NCBI GenBank assembly: GCA_023429995.1
Contig: JAEZCE010000006.1
Span: 54,695-118,694, forward strand
DNA: 64,000 nt
Origin: Bacillota bacterium
Lineage (GTDB): Bacteria > Bacillota > UBA4882 > UBA8346
Direction of reading: 5' to 3'
The notes below the pieces were generated by a model that was not told the origin of the DNA, ran no database searches, and saw only the letters and a program-made list of their open reading frames with translations. This document shows positions 33,051 to 42,417 of this stretch, piece by piece (the stretch's first letter is position 1; each line of letters starts with the position of its first letter). Position numbers and translations under genes: made by a program.

Positions 33051-34322
33051 TTGAAAAAATATTTATTTTTGCTGGCCATATTTTTATCGTTTCTATTTAA
33101 CCCGCTCTTCTCAGCGAGCGCTTTTCTCCTTGACTGGGACATGCCTGCGATTGGTTCCCTTTCGGTAAAAAAGGTCTTTAACGGCGGCCCGGTTAATCTA
33201 AAAATTACCGGTAAACGCTTTAATTATGGGGTGACTGTTAAACTAACCAAAGAAGGGGCGCCTGATATTATTGCCACAGACCTTGTAATCACTAAAAATA
33301 AGATTTCTTGTACCTTTGACTTACTCGACCAACCGACCGGTAATTGGAATCTTGTCGTTACAAATCACTCGATTTATAGTGAAAAGGAGCATTCGACAAC
33401 GCTATATAATGCTGTTGTGGTTGATTTCTCAGCTCCTGAAATCAATTCGTTTTTCCCTCAAGTCATTGATTTTAAAAATGCTTCCTTGATTCAAGCCAAA
33501 ATCCGTGGCGCCTATTTTAGGGACGGCATTAAGGTAAAACTGATTGGGCCGGATGGGTCAAGCATTGAGGGGATTAAACTTAAACTTCTTGCAGATACCC
33601 AAATCAACTGTGAATTTAATTTAAAGGGTCAACCTATCGGAGCATTCACATTGATCGTCACAAATGTTGATGGAAAAACGGCTTCTTTTATGAATTGCTT
33701 TAGTATTAAAAAGGCCGACCCCGAGCAGCCAATAATCAGGAAATTAAGACCGGCTCAAAAAAAGACAACGCTTCCTGAGATTAAACCCCTAAATCCTGAA
33801 ACGCCCGCACCAATTGTCTCTATGCCTGTACCCACAGTTCAACAGCCTGCCATGCCGGCGCCACCAGCAGCTGTTTCAAATGAAGCGCCTGCGGCCGGAA
33901 TTGCAAATAACGTTGCAAACCCCAAAAGTTCCCTCAAGTCCCTTTCGGAAATCAATCAAAAGTTAAGGCCCATTTTCTTTGATGCCAACAAATTCACCAT
34001 CCGCGATTCAGAATTGCCCAGTTTGGAAAATAACTTGATGCTGATCAAGAACAATCCCGGTTTCCTCATTGTAATTTGCGGATATACAGACCAGCGAGGC
34101 AGTAAAGTCAATAATCTGAAACTGACCCAAAAGCGTACGGAAACCATCCGCCAATTTCTGGTAGCCAATGACATTGCTGAGAAAATAACCATCTTCCTTT
34201 TGGGGAGTGAAATCTCTCAACGCGCTAATCATGATCCAAATCAATGGCAACAAAATCCCAAGGTAGCGATTTCATTGTGGGAAAAACAACCGACCCGAGA
34301 ACAAATTGCTGTTTTCTATTAA
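33051..34322 (+). CDS. OmpA-like protein with two IPT/Ig-like repeats and C-terminal peptidoglycan-binding domain
   Basis: A TTG start (L-K-K-Y) with aaaggag upstream gives a 423-residue protein. It has a signal peptide to about residue 24, then two ~95-residue repeats of Ig/IPT type (each with V-K-L and G-N-W-N-L-V-V-T-N or G-A-F-T-L-I-V-T-N), a proline/alanine-rich linker (~225-290), and an OmpA C-terminal domain (I-F-F-D-A-N, G-Y-T-D-Q-R-G-S, N-N-L-K-L-T-Q-K-R). The last binds peptidoglycan. It fits a periplasmic tether of a diderm envelope. Confidence 0.85.
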   Translation: MKKYLFLLAIFLSFLFNPLFSASAFLLDWDMPAIGSLSVKKVFNGGPVNLKITGKRFNYGVTVKLTKEGAPDIIATDLVITKNKISCTFDLLDQPTGNWNLVVTNHSIYSEKEHSTTLYNAVVVDFSAPEINSFFPQVIDFKNASLIQAKIRGAYFRDGIKVKLIGPDGSSIEGIKLKLLADTQINCEFNLKGQPIGAFTLIVTNVDGKTASFMNCFSIKKADPEQPIIRKLRPAQKKTTLPEIKPLNPETPAPIVSMPVPTVQQPAMPAPPAAVSNEAPAAGIANNVANPKSSLKSLSEINQKLRPIFFDANKFTIRDSELPSLENNLMLIKNNPGFLIVICGYTDQRGSKVNNLKLTQKRTETIRQFLVANDIAEKITIFLLGSEISQRANHDPNQWQQNPKVAISLWEKQPTREQIAVFY

Positions 34323-34333
34323 ATGAACTGAAC

Positions 34334-35314
34334 CTATCTTGAATAAAATGCATCCACATTGGTCTTCGTTACTACGGTGATCCCCGTATCCACCCAGTCC
34401 GGCAAAGGGTTAATATCTTTTGACTGCCAGCCCTTAGCGGGCTTTACTAAATTATGAGCTATATGATACAAAAACATCTGTGACCAATAACCCATATTCC
34501 AGGTCCCTTGAGCAAGCGTAGCACTGATTGCGCCTTGTTTAATCAAATCCAAAGTTCCTTTGTCCGTATCGAAACTTACAATTTTCACGTTACCCATCTG
34601 GTGAGCCTCACGGATCGCGGTGGCCGCGCCTACTCCCCCCAAAGCGTCCGTGCAAAACACCCCTTTTAGGTTGGGATGCGCCTGTAAAAACCATGCGATC
34701 ATCGTGGCAGCCCTTGTCTGATCATTATTATCATTACCGATGGCTACAACCTTCATTTCAGGATACTCCATGGCTAAGGTTTCAATAAAACCGGCTTTCC
34801 TTTTTTCATGATTGGGCTGGCCAAGAACCGTAGTAATCGCTACCTCTCCTTTACCACCAAGTAATTTACCCAGATAGCGGGCTGCTGTTGCCCCGGCATT
34901 GGAATTACTGGTTCCGAGATAGCTATAGCGGTTGCTGGCTTGAGAATCGGAGTCGAAGGTTACTACTGGAATTCCTGCAGCAATCGCCTTATTGATAGGG
35001 CCCTTTAATCCATCAGCATTCGCACAGGTAATCGCAATTCCAGCCGGTTTCTTCGCGATGACCTGTTCCAAGACGGTTGCCTCTTGGGTTACCCCATCTT
35101 GAGGCGCACCGGTATAGATGGCCTTCACGCCCAGTAAGTTGGCAGCATCCTGCATCCCCTTGAAACAGCCTTTCCAATATTCAATGCCCGACACAAAAGT
35201 AACCATGTAATATTCTTCTTTAGGGCTTCCCATAAATACATTTTTCGTGACGGCAAAAGCAGTTACTGCCGAAAGAAGAACCAAACAAGAAACTACAATA
35301 ATACTTTTTTTCAT
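34334..35314 (-). CDS. RbsB-type sugar ABC transporter substrate-binding protein
   Basis: ATG 35314 follows gagggg. The 326-residue protein has a signal peptide (to about residue 21) and a periplasmic-binding type 1 fold: V-T-F-V-S-G-I-E-Y-W, I-A-I-T-C-A-N, V-V-T-F-D-S-D, Y-L-G-T-S-N and C-T-D-A-L-G-G. It binds a sugar or related ligand, which cannot be named from sequence. It is the last gene of the deoR-ATPase-permease-binding protein operon. Its end is 11 bases from that of the convergent OmpA-like gene. Confidence 0.92.
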   Translation of the reverse strand: MKKSIIVVSCLVLLSAVTAFAVTKNVFMGSPKEEYYMVTFVSGIEYWKGCFKGMQDAANLLGVKAIYTGAPQDGVTQEATVLEQVIAKKPAGIAITCANADGLKGPINKAIAAGIPVVTFDSDSQASNRYSYLGTSNSNAGATAARYLGKLLGGKGEVAITTVLGQPNHEKRKAGFIETLAMEYPEMKVVAIGNDNNDQTRAATMIAWFLQAHPNLKGVFCTDALGGVGAATAIREAHQMGNVKIVSFDTDKGTLDLIKQGAISATLAQGTWNMGYWSQMFLYHIAHNLVKPAKGWQSKDINPLPDWVDTGITVVTKTNVDAFYSR

Positions 35315-35380
35315 TTCTTCCCCTCTCATCTTTCTATAATAACAATGACCGGTAGGGCAATTTATCTTTCCTCCGTTGAA

Positions 35381-36388
35381 CTATTTTGATGAACGATGGG
35401 TGATAAAATCAATTAAGACGGCTGTAATTAAAACGATCCCTGTGATCAGATCCTGCCAATATACCGAAACATTGAGTAAAATCAAAGCATTATTGACGAA
35501 AGCCAACAATATAACCCCAAGTACTGCCCCTAAAACCGTTCCTTCGCCGCCGTTTAAACTCGCCCCCCCGATTACGCAAGCGGCTATAGCCCTTAATTCC
35601 GCGCCCGTACCGGCATTGGGTTGGGCTACTGTAAAACGAGAGGCTGTTAAAATCCCTGCAATCGACGCCAAAAAGGCTGTTAGTAAAAAAACTCCCATTT
35701 TGACTTTGGTAACATTAATACCGGAAAGAACAGCCGCTTTTTCATTACTCCCTACATAAAAAACCTGACGAAATATGGCGGAACGCCGTAATGCGAAATC
35801 CATGAGGAAAGTCAATAGTAAGAAAAACAGCACCATCATGGGTAAACCAAAAATTTGCCCACTGCCAAGGAAAGTAAAACTACGTGACATTCCTGCCAAC
35901 GATAAAGGAGACCCTTGCGTCAATACATAGGAACAGCCTCGGGCGATGCTCATCATCCCCAAAGTAGTGATAAAAGAATCTAATTTAACTTTTCCGATTA
36001 AATAACCATTGATTATACCGCATAGTATCCCACTGACCAAACCAATGAATGCTGCAAGCCAGATATTGACACCCACCAAATGCAAAGAACCCGTAACAAC
36101 ACTACTGAGCGCCATTACAGAACCTACGGATAAATCAAGTCCTCCGAGCACTAAAGCTACAGTCATCCCTATGGCAATGATGCCGTCACTCGCTAAACCG
36201 ATTCCCGTGATACTCAAATTTGAGACTGAAAAAAAATAAGGCGAGAAAAAAGACAACATGATCGCGAAGCCCATAATAACAAGTAATAAAGATACTTCCC
36301 GAATGCCGAATATCTTTTTTGTCATGAAGCGGCCCTTTCCCTTTGCCAAGTTTTCCGAATCATTCACCTTATCGGGATCCAATTCCAT
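35381..36388 (-). CDS. RbsC-type sugar ABC transporter permease
   Basis: ATG 36388 (M-E-L-D-P-D-K) has an ideal aaggaggt 7 bases upstream; the longer GTG frame to 36457 is therefore rejected. The 335 residues have ~8-10 membrane helices and the family features G-L-D-L-S-V-G-S-V-M-A-L and the E-A-A-like loop region near G-A-E-L-R-A-I-A-A-C-V-I-G-G. It is the channel-forming subunit for the adjacent ATPase and binding protein. Confidence 0.92.
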   Translation of the reverse strand: MELDPDKVNDSENLAKGKGRFMTKKIFGIREVSLLLVIMGFAIMLSFFSPYFFSVSNLSITGIGLASDGIIAIGMTVALVLGGLDLSVGSVMALSSVVTGSLHLVGVNIWLAAFIGLVSGILCGIINGYLIGKVKLDSFITTLGMMSIARGCSYVLTQGSPLSLAGMSRSFTFLGSGQIFGLPMMVLFFLLLTFLMDFALRRSAIFRQVFYVGSNEKAAVLSGINVTKVKMGVFLLTAFLASIAGILTASRFTVAQPNAGTGAELRAIAACVIGGASLNGGEGTVLGAVLGVILLAFVNNALILLNVSVYWQDLITGIVLITAVLIDFITHRSSK

Positions 36389-36465
36389 TCCATTGACCTC
36401 CTTATGGGAATTTACCCAGGCTGCGAACTTTGCTTCATTTCTTTTCACAATGGTCACCCCAAAGT

Positions 36466-37965
36466 TTACTCTTTTCCGGATGCCATTTTTAAGATGATTT
36501 CCTCGGAAATTTCATTCCCTTTCAATTCCCCGACAATCCGGCCTTTGAAGATGACCAAAATCCGGTGACACATCCCGATAAGTTCCGACAAATCGGAAGA
36601 AATCATAATGATGCCGGAACCTCCACAGATAATACTATTCATGATATTATAAATATCGACTTTGGATGCAACATCCAAACCATTGGTTGGCTCGTCCAAT
36701 AAATATACATAACCTCCGCTGAACAACCATTTTGCCAGCATGGTCTTTTGTTGATTGCCGCCGCTTAGGGTGGAAACCTTTTGTTGTAGGTTTTGAATTT
36801 GGATGCCCAATCTTTTAACAAGTCCCAAAGCGATTTGCTGTTCCTTTTGGGGACTAATCAATCCCCTGCGAACAATCCGGCTAAGATTTGAAGCCATAAT
36901 ATTGCTTTTTATCGAAAGATTATTAAACAATCCGGCGCGAACCCGATCTTCCGCCAGATAGGCAAAACCCAACCGAATCGCCTCTTCGGGAGATTTTATC
37001 GTGATTTCCCGCCCCCGTAAATAGATCTTACCCTTTACCAAAGAACCGACTCCAAAAAGACTGTTGACCAAAGCAGTACGTCCCGATCCGGCCAAACCGG
37101 CTATCCCCAAAATTTCGCCTTCATGCAACGTAAAACTGATATCACGGAGTACCGAACCCATGGATAAACCGGAAATCCGCAGCAATTCCTTTCGGGCAGC
37201 CAGTCCCAATTTGGGATAACGTCCTAAAGCTTCCTCACCGATCATCAGTTTAATTATGGACTCACCTTCCCGACTATCCGTTGGAAAAGTAGCCACATCC
37301 AAGCCATCCCTGATAATCGTGACGTTTTGAGCAATTTCCTTAATCTCTTTCAATCTTTGAGATATATAGATAATCGTAACGCCTAAGCCCTGGACTTCTC
37401 TTAAAACTTGGAAAAACCGTCCAACTTCCTGTTCGTTGAGGGCGGCCGTGGGTTCATCCAGAATTAATAACTCCGCTTTCTCGGATATGGCCCGGGCAAT
37501 TTCCACCATTTGTTGCTGGCCCAAACCTAAGGAAGATAATTTGGTATGGGGATCAATCCGAAAGTGCAACCGTTCTAAAACCGCTTGGGCTTCTAAAAAT
37601 AGTTTATCCGTTTGAATCATTCCGTATTTTGTAAAACCTTTTTGACGAAACCGTCCGGGGAAAATATTTTCGGCAACCGTCAAATCGGGAAAAAGACTTA
37701 AATCTTGATAAACCATGGCAAAACCCAAACCGCGGGCCTGCCTAACCGAGTTAATTTCAACCTCCTGCCCGCGCAAAAAAATAGTCCCCGAATCTTTGGA
37801 TATCACACCGTTTAATATCTTCATCAAGGTCGTTTTGCCGGCGCCGTTTTTGCCAATCAGACCATGGATTTCGCCCGCTTTGACCTTTAGGTTGACCCCT
37901 TTTAATACCGAATGATTACTGAAACTTTTGCGAATCTCCACCAATTCCAAAAGATAATCATTCAT
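36466..37965 (-). CDS. RbsA-type sugar ABC transporter ATPase with two nucleotide-binding domains
   Basis: The 499 residues hold two ABC domains. NBD1 has Walker A G-K-N-G-A-G-K-T-T, signature L-G-L-G-Q-Q-Q-M and Walker B L-L-I-L-D-E-P-T. NBD2 has the altered Walker A G-L-A-G-S-G-R-T usual for RbsA/MglA second domains, signature L-S-G-G-N-Q-Q-K and Walker B V-Y-L-L-D-E-P-T. It begins 3 bases after the deoR stop codon, so expression is tightly coupled to the regulator. Confidence 0.95.
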   Translation of the reverse strand: MNDYLLELVEIRKSFSNHSVLKGVNLKVKAGEIHGLIGKNGAGKTTLMKILNGVISKDSGTIFLRGQEVEINSVRQARGLGFAMVYQDLSLFPDLTVAENIFPGRFRQKGFTKYGMIQTDKLFLEAQAVLERLHFRIDPHTKLSSLGLGQQQMVEIARAISEKAELLILDEPTAALNEQEVGRFFQVLREVQGLGVTIIYISQRLKEIKEIAQNVTIIRDGLDVATFPTDSREGESIIKLMIGEEALGRYPKLGLAARKELLRISGLSMGSVLRDISFTLHEGEILGIAGLAGSGRTALVNSLFGVGSLVKGKIYLRGREITIKSPEEAIRLGFAYLAEDRVRAGLFNNLSIKSNIMASNLSRIVRRGLISPQKEQQIALGLVKRLGIQIQNLQQKVSTLSGGNQQKTMLAKWLFSGGYVYLLDEPTNGLDVASKVDIYNIMNSIICGGSGIIMISSDLSELIGMCHRILVIFKGRIVGELKGNEISEEIILKMASGKE

Positions 37966-37968
37966 CCA

Positions 37969-38763
37969 TTAGTCTCCTCCCTGCACGGTTAATTCTTCGA
38001 CTTCGAAAGGAGTATAAATCTTAATATCATTTTGGAAGAAATACTCTTTATACTGACTATCCACTTCTTTATTGGTCACGACTTTTTGGATCACCGAAAG
38101 ATCTCCCAATACCGCAAAACCGATTTTCCCGAATTTATGATAGTCCGCCACGACAATGGCTTCTTGGGTAATATGAAAAAGTTCTTTATAAAATTGAGCT
38201 TCTTCTATAAAATTCGTGGTGAGTCCGTGGGAAAAGTTAATACCGGCAACGCTGATGATTATTTTGCTAAAATGTTTTCCCTCTAAAGCCCGGAAAGCCA
38301 AATCTCCAGTCATAAGGCTCGTTCCGGGCAGAGTATTGCCTCCGGTGACGACGGTCACCACACCATTGGTATTCGATAATTCCGCTGCAACCAACCAATC
38401 ATTGGTCATAACCGTAACCCGTTGTTTACTTTTCAAATTCGCCGCCACCTGCTGACAAGTCATTCCTCCGCCGATAAACACGGCGTCTCTGTCATTAACC
38501 AGGAGGGCCGCAGCCTCGCCGATTTCCCGGATTTCCGGTGAAATCTCGATGCTGTTTCCTTCTTGATTCGTTTCAATGAGCGATTCATTAATCAAAGCCC
38601 CTCCGTGGGTTTTAATTACGAATCCGTCTCTTTCCAATACATCCAAATCCCGCCTTACAGTAACTTCGGTAACTCCCAATGTAGCTGCCAAAGTGGCAAC
38701 ATCCATCTGCTTATGCTTCATCAAAAGTTCTTTAATTTTTTGTTGACGGGCCACTGCAAACAT
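37969..38763 (-). CDS. DeoR-family transcriptional regulator
   Basis: ATG 38763 has aaagaggt upstream; an earlier in-frame ATG does not. The 264 residues begin with a DeoR winged helix (R-Q-Q-K-I-K-E-L-L, V-T-E-V-T-V-R-R-D-L-D-V-L-E) followed by the DeoR C-terminal sugar-phosphate sensor domain (V-F-I-G-G-G-M-T, V-T-V-V-T-G-G-N-T-L). As first gene of the sugar transporter operon it is probably its repressor. The effector would be a sugar phosphate. Confidence 0.93.
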   Translation of the reverse strand: MFAVARQQKIKELLMKHKQMDVATLAATLGVTEVTVRRDLDVLERDGFVIKTHGGALINESLIETNQEGNSIEISPEIREIGEAAALLVNDRDAVFIGGGMTCQQVAANLKSKQRVTVMTNDWLVAAELSNTNGVVTVVTGGNTLPGTSLMTGDLAFRALEGKHFSKIIISVAGINFSHGLTTNFIEEAQFYKELFHITQEAIVVADYHKFGKIGFAVLGDLSVIQKVVTNKEVDSQYKEYFFQNDIKIYTPFEVEELTVQGGD

Positions 38764-38869
38764 AATTTTACCTCTTTTAGTCATTTTTTGATTCATAGGA
38801 TGTCAGAGAACAAATATGGAGTTACTTTAATTAAATCGAAAATTCAACCGAAAGTCAACCTTAAAAAAA

Positions 38870-38900
38870 GGACTGTCTCATTTACCCTTGAGACAGTCCT
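38870..38900 (-). terminator. terminator of the secDF transcript
   Basis: A perfect 12-bp stem (aggactgtctca / tgagacagtcct) with a 7-base loop. On the minus strand it is followed by a T7 run, 36 bases after the secF stop codon. Confidence 0.9.
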
Positions 38901-38936
38901 CTTCGTTGCTTAATATCCAATAACAGAACATCCAAT

Positions 38937-39893
38937 TTACCTTGCTGAAGCAACCTTACGGAGCGCGGCTTTCTTTTCCTGATGGTCTTTATAAATGGCC
39001 CAAATCGGGCTGGCTACAAAGATGGAGGAATAGGTTCCGGAGGTGATTCCCACAATCAAAGCAAAACACAGTTCTTTGATATTCGGAACAAATAAATAGA
39101 AAGCCAAGATTGCTATGACCGTTGTGAAGCTGGTATTCAACGAACGGCGGAAAGTCTGTAAAATGCTGTCGTTAGCTACTTCCACAAATGGCGTGTCTTT
39201 GGATTTATATTTAAGATTTTCACGAATCCGGTCAAAAACAACGATGGTATCGTTGATGGAATAACCGAGAATCGTAAGCAGCGCCGCAATAATAGTGGAA
39301 TTGACTTCCACTGCGAATATTCCGAACACTCCCAGAACCAACAAGCAATCATGGAACAGCGCCACAATGGCCGCAATTCCGGAGATTAACTCGAAACGGA
39401 ACCAGATATAGATAAGCATCAAAATTAAGGCAATCACTACAGCCTTTATGGCGTTTTCCACCAATTCCTTACCAATCACCGGGTCAACCCGGGAAATATC
39501 CAGGCCCTGCCCCGTGTCGACATGGCCAAATTTTGCCTCCAAAGCACTAATAACCGTCTCTTGCTCGGTATCATTCAAAAATCTGGTATACACCAGCACC
39601 TGATGCCGGGTAACGCCGGTCGAATCAATATACTTGCTGGGTTGCGGCGCGTTTACTTTGAAATTCGGCAAATCCACCTTTTGTAAAACCGCCATGACCT
39701 CATCGGAGCTCACTGCCCGAGGGGTCGGAAAATAAATTTTGGTACCGCCGGTAAAATCAATTCCCAAATTTAACGGCGCCCCGGGTTTGGTTCCCCAGCC
39801 ATTATAGGGATTTGCAAAAACAAAGAGGATACTCAAAATCATCGTAACAATAAAAATACCCAGGTAAAGATGACGATATTTAAAAATGTTCAT
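38937..39893 (-). CDS. secF: protein translocase subunit SecF
   Basis: The 318 residues comprise TM1, a large extracytoplasmic domain starting G-I-D-F-T-G-G-T-K (~42), then five helices with the SecF signature A-A-L-L-T-I-L-G-Y-S-I-N-D-T-I-V-V-F-D-R and L-N-T-S-F-T-T. With SecD it uses the proton gradient to drive late steps of Sec export. Its ATG overlaps the secD TGA (ATGA) and has aaggaggt upstream. Confidence 0.97.
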   Translation of the reverse strand: MNIFKYRHLYLGIFIVTMILSILFVFANPYNGWGTKPGAPLNLGIDFTGGTKIYFPTPRAVSSDEVMAVLQKVDLPNFKVNAPQPSKYIDSTGVTRHQVLVYTRFLNDTEQETVISALEAKFGHVDTGQGLDISRVDPVIGKELVENAIKAVVIALILMLIYIWFRFELISGIAAIVALFHDCLLVLGVFGIFAVEVNSTIIAALLTILGYSINDTIVVFDRIRENLKYKSKDTPFVEVANDSILQTFRRSLNTSFTTVIAILAFYLFVPNIKELCFALIVGITSGTYSSIFVASPIWAIYKDHQEKKAALRKVASAR

Positions 39894-41410
39894 TCGATGG
39901 TTACCTCCTTAGCCCCGAAGTATTTCGCATAACGGTCGGGATCATGGTCAACCTTCCACTCCAGGAAAGTCCGGGTGACGAAGATTGCAGTAATCATACT
40001 GATAATAACACCAAGGGATAACGTAATCGCAAAGCCCTGTACCGGACCGGTGCCGAAGAAGAACAACACCACCGCGGCAATAAGGGTCGTCACATTGGAG
40101 TCGATAATTGCGATTAAGGCCCGGTCAAAACCAGCGTGGATAGCCGGACGCACCCGCTTGCCGTTTCTGATTTCATCTTTAATTCTTTCAAAAATAATTA
40201 CATTGGCGTCAACCGCCATACCGACGGTTAATATAAACCCGGCGATCCCCGGTAAGGTTAATACACCACGGAACAATGCCATCACACCCAAGAACAGCAC
40301 TACGAAAATCATTAACGCAAAGTCGGCCATCAAACCCGGCAAACTATAGAAGATCAACATGAAGACAATGACAGCGCCAACCCCGATAATGGCCGCCATC
40401 ACACTTTGCCTGACGATTTCTTTACCTAATGTCGGAGCCACTTGAGTGGATTCGACAACCCGCAATGACACCGGCAAAGCGCCGGACTTCATCAACAAAG
40501 CGTCCTTCTCAACTTCTTCCTTTGTGGCGTTACCTAAGGTGATGACTCCCGATCCCCCCGGAATCGGATCCTGAATCACCGGATTCATTAACATCGATTC
40601 ATCCAAATATACCGCCATTTGTTTCCCCACGTTTTCGGTGGTAATTTTTTCAAGTTGTTTGGCGCCTTGTCCCCTGAAGCTAAAGTTGATTACATATCCT
40701 TTACCGGCTTCATAGCCAACCCGGATATCCTGCATGTCCGTACCGTCCAGTACGATCTGGTTATTAATACGGAAGGTCAATCGCCCGGTGGCCACAATAA
40801 TATCCCTGGCCTGCTGCAAAGTCTTTAAACCAGGCAATTGGACGTTCAGACGGCCTTTACCGTCAAGGCGGACATCGGCTTCCGCCATACCCGAAGCGGC
40901 TTCGCTTATCCGGTGTTCAATAATCGCCTTTGAACGTTCCAAAGCATCCTCCGGGAAATCCCGGGCATCTTCTAATATTTTAACCTCAATCACATTGCCC
41001 TTTTGGACGGGAGAAAAATTAAAATTCTTACCCTCGCCTAATTGGTCAAATTGATATTTTTCCGGAAATGCATTAATGTTCATCGCTCTTTGAGCATCAG
41101 CACTACTGGCAAAGGTAAATTTTAAACCGTCATAACGATCTCCGTCCATTATACCCAGAGGCGCCACTTGAGGCGCGGTAATACTGGCCTGAGTTATTTT
41201 GGCAGCAAGCGCATCACCCAGTTTATTTAAAATGTTGGTACCCAGCCGGTAATCGGGCGCTAACAATAACTCGACTCCACCCTTTAAGTCCAATCCAAGC
41301 CGTATCGGATCGGTTTTAAAAAAGCTCGCTCCGATCGGGCTGATCATAAGACCCAGGAGGATCGTTACAATAAAGATTAATCCGGCTCTCCAGCGTAGAT
41401 CCTGTCTCAA
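39890..41410 (-). CDS. secD: protein translocase subunit SecD
   Basis: The start is TTG 41410 (L-R-Q-D-L-R-W), with ggggag 6 bases upstream; the frame extends to 41461 without such a site. The 506 residues have TM1, G-L-D-L-K-G-G-V-E-L (~40), a large periplasmic region, then helices with the SecD motif G-M-A-V-D-A-N-V-I-I-F-E-R and S-N-V-T-T-L-I. SecD and SecF form the export accessory complex together with YajC, encoded 4.5 kb upstream. Confidence 0.97.
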   Translation of the reverse strand: MRQDLRWRAGLIFIVTILLGLMISPIGASFFKTDPIRLGLDLKGGVELLLAPDYRLGTNILNKLGDALAAKITQASITAPQVAPLGIMDGDRYDGLKFTFASSADAQRAMNINAFPEKYQFDQLGEGKNFNFSPVQKGNVIEVKILEDARDFPEDALERSKAIIEHRISEAASGMAEADVRLDGKGRLNVQLPGLKTLQQARDIIVATGRLTFRINNQIVLDGTDMQDIRVGYEAGKGYVINFSFRGQGAKQLEKITTENVGKQMAVYLDESMLMNPVIQDPIPGGSGVITLGNATKEEVEKDALLMKSGALPVSLRVVESTQVAPTLGKEIVRQSVMAAIIGVGAVIVFMLIFYSLPGLMADFALMIFVVLFLGVMALFRGVLTLPGIAGFILTVGMAVDANVIIFERIKDEIRNGKRVRPAIHAGFDRALIAIIDSNVTTLIAAVVLFFFGTGPVQGFAITLSLGVIISMITAIFVTRTFLEWKVDHDPDRYAKYFGAKEVTIE

Positions 41411-41472
41411 CGCAATCTCCCCTTTTATTAAAATTCTATAATCAAAGTTTCTTAAAACCAATAACTAAACCT

Positions 41473-41892
41473 CTATTTACAACCCATCCATGTTCCTTGG
41501 GAACCATCCTCATCGTTCCCGGAACCATTCCGTGAACTCCGGTAAAAAATAAAAAACAGCGATATCACCATAATGGCAAAGAAAAACCCTACCATTATCC
41601 CGGTCTGTTTCGTCAACAAAACACGTTCCCAAACCGGCGGCGGATCTTGTCTTGGGTCTATAAATCCATTATTTGATGAAGGTATCATACTGGTCCGAAT
41701 CGTTAAATCAGGATTATCCGCGACCGGCTCGGTACTATCCAAAAGTCCCGTGATCTTTTCCAACGCCGTGGCGCCCCTGATGCCGAGTTCGTCCCAACGG
41801 CCCCCAACACCACTTTGGATTACACAACCCACCATGGCAATGAGTACGACCGTAACCACCAAATAATACCATCGTAACGGTATCTTTTTCAC
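41473..41892 (-). CDS. hypothetical protein with two membrane segments, upstream of secD
   Basis: GTG 41892 (V-K-K-I-P-L-R-W) with tgggga upstream is preferred, because the longer frame overlaps an independent small gene. The 139 residues have a membrane segment at about 8-28, a ~65-residue polar loop with S-T-E-P-V and a P-P-P stretch, and a second segment at about 100-120 followed by a Gly/Asn-rich tail. No family was recognised. It lies 62 bases before secD on the same strand, so a link to export is possible but unproven. Confidence 0.65.
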   Translation of the reverse strand: MKKIPLRWYYLVVTVVLIAMVGCVIQSGVGGRWDELGIRGATALEKITGLLDSTEPVADNPDLTIRTSMIPSSNNGFIDPRQDPPPVWERVLLTKQTGIMVGFFFAIMVISLFFIFYRSSRNGSGNDEDGSQGTWMGCK

Positions 41893-41914
41893 GAATTTGT
41901 CCCCAAATCCAATC

Positions 41915-42064
41915 TTATTTTTTCTTTGTTTTGGCGGATGCTTTGGCGTGGGCCTCACGATTGGCGACTGCCTTTGCGGCAACTACCTTTTCGGCTCTAA
42001 AAGCCGCATAGGCGAATACGCCGAATATAACAAGAACAACAATCACTGTAATCATTTGAAACAT
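41915..42064 (-). CDS. 49-residue single-pass membrane protein with Lys/Ala-rich tail
   Basis: This short gene starts at ATG 42064, with ggaggg 7 bases upstream. The 49 residues are an N-terminal hydrophobic helix (M-I-T-V-I-V-V-L-V-I-F-G-V-F-A-Y) followed by a basic, alanine-rich cytoplasmic helix ending A-K-T-K-K-K. The stop at 41915 precedes the GTG of the next gene by 22 bases. The ribosome site, codon pattern and sensible topology all support coding. Its position suggests the first gene of the secDF transcript. Confidence 0.65.
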   Translation of the reverse strand: MFQMITVIVVLVIFGVFAYAAFRAEKVVAAKAVANREAHAKASAKTKKK

Positions 42065-42216
42065 TGGGTTCCCTCCATGTTTTCAATATTCACAACAAAA
42101 GCCAAAAATACCGCCTAATTCGCTCTTTTAAGCGAGGTAAGCGGAAAGTTTACAAAAGCTTCATTAATTATATCGATTTAAGAATGGCTTGTCAATTAAA
42201 AGGGGGGGCGTTCCAA

Positions 42217-42315
42217 ATGAGAATATTTGGTTTTGGAAAAAATTTATGGCTCCTTCAATCAAATTACTCCTTTTTGGAATATAAACCGAAGACGATTCCC
42301 TTGATTTCCTATTGA
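42217..42315 (+). CDS. 32-codon ORF, doubtful
   Basis: ATG 42217 is preceded by aaaggggggg at 8 bases. The encoded peptide (M-R-I-F-G-F-G-K, ending P-L-I-S-Y) has no recognisable feature. The ribosome site is good, but the length leaves coding status open. Confidence 0.3.
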   Translation: MRIFGFGKNLWLLQSNYSFLEYKPKTIPLISY

Positions 42316-42417
42316 TATCGGAATTTTCGTCTGAAATGGGATTCTTTTAAGACCTTTTCCTGTGCGGCAGGAAATTTTGTGGTTTTGTGGAAATGAGATT
42401 CAAGCGAGGAGGGTAAA

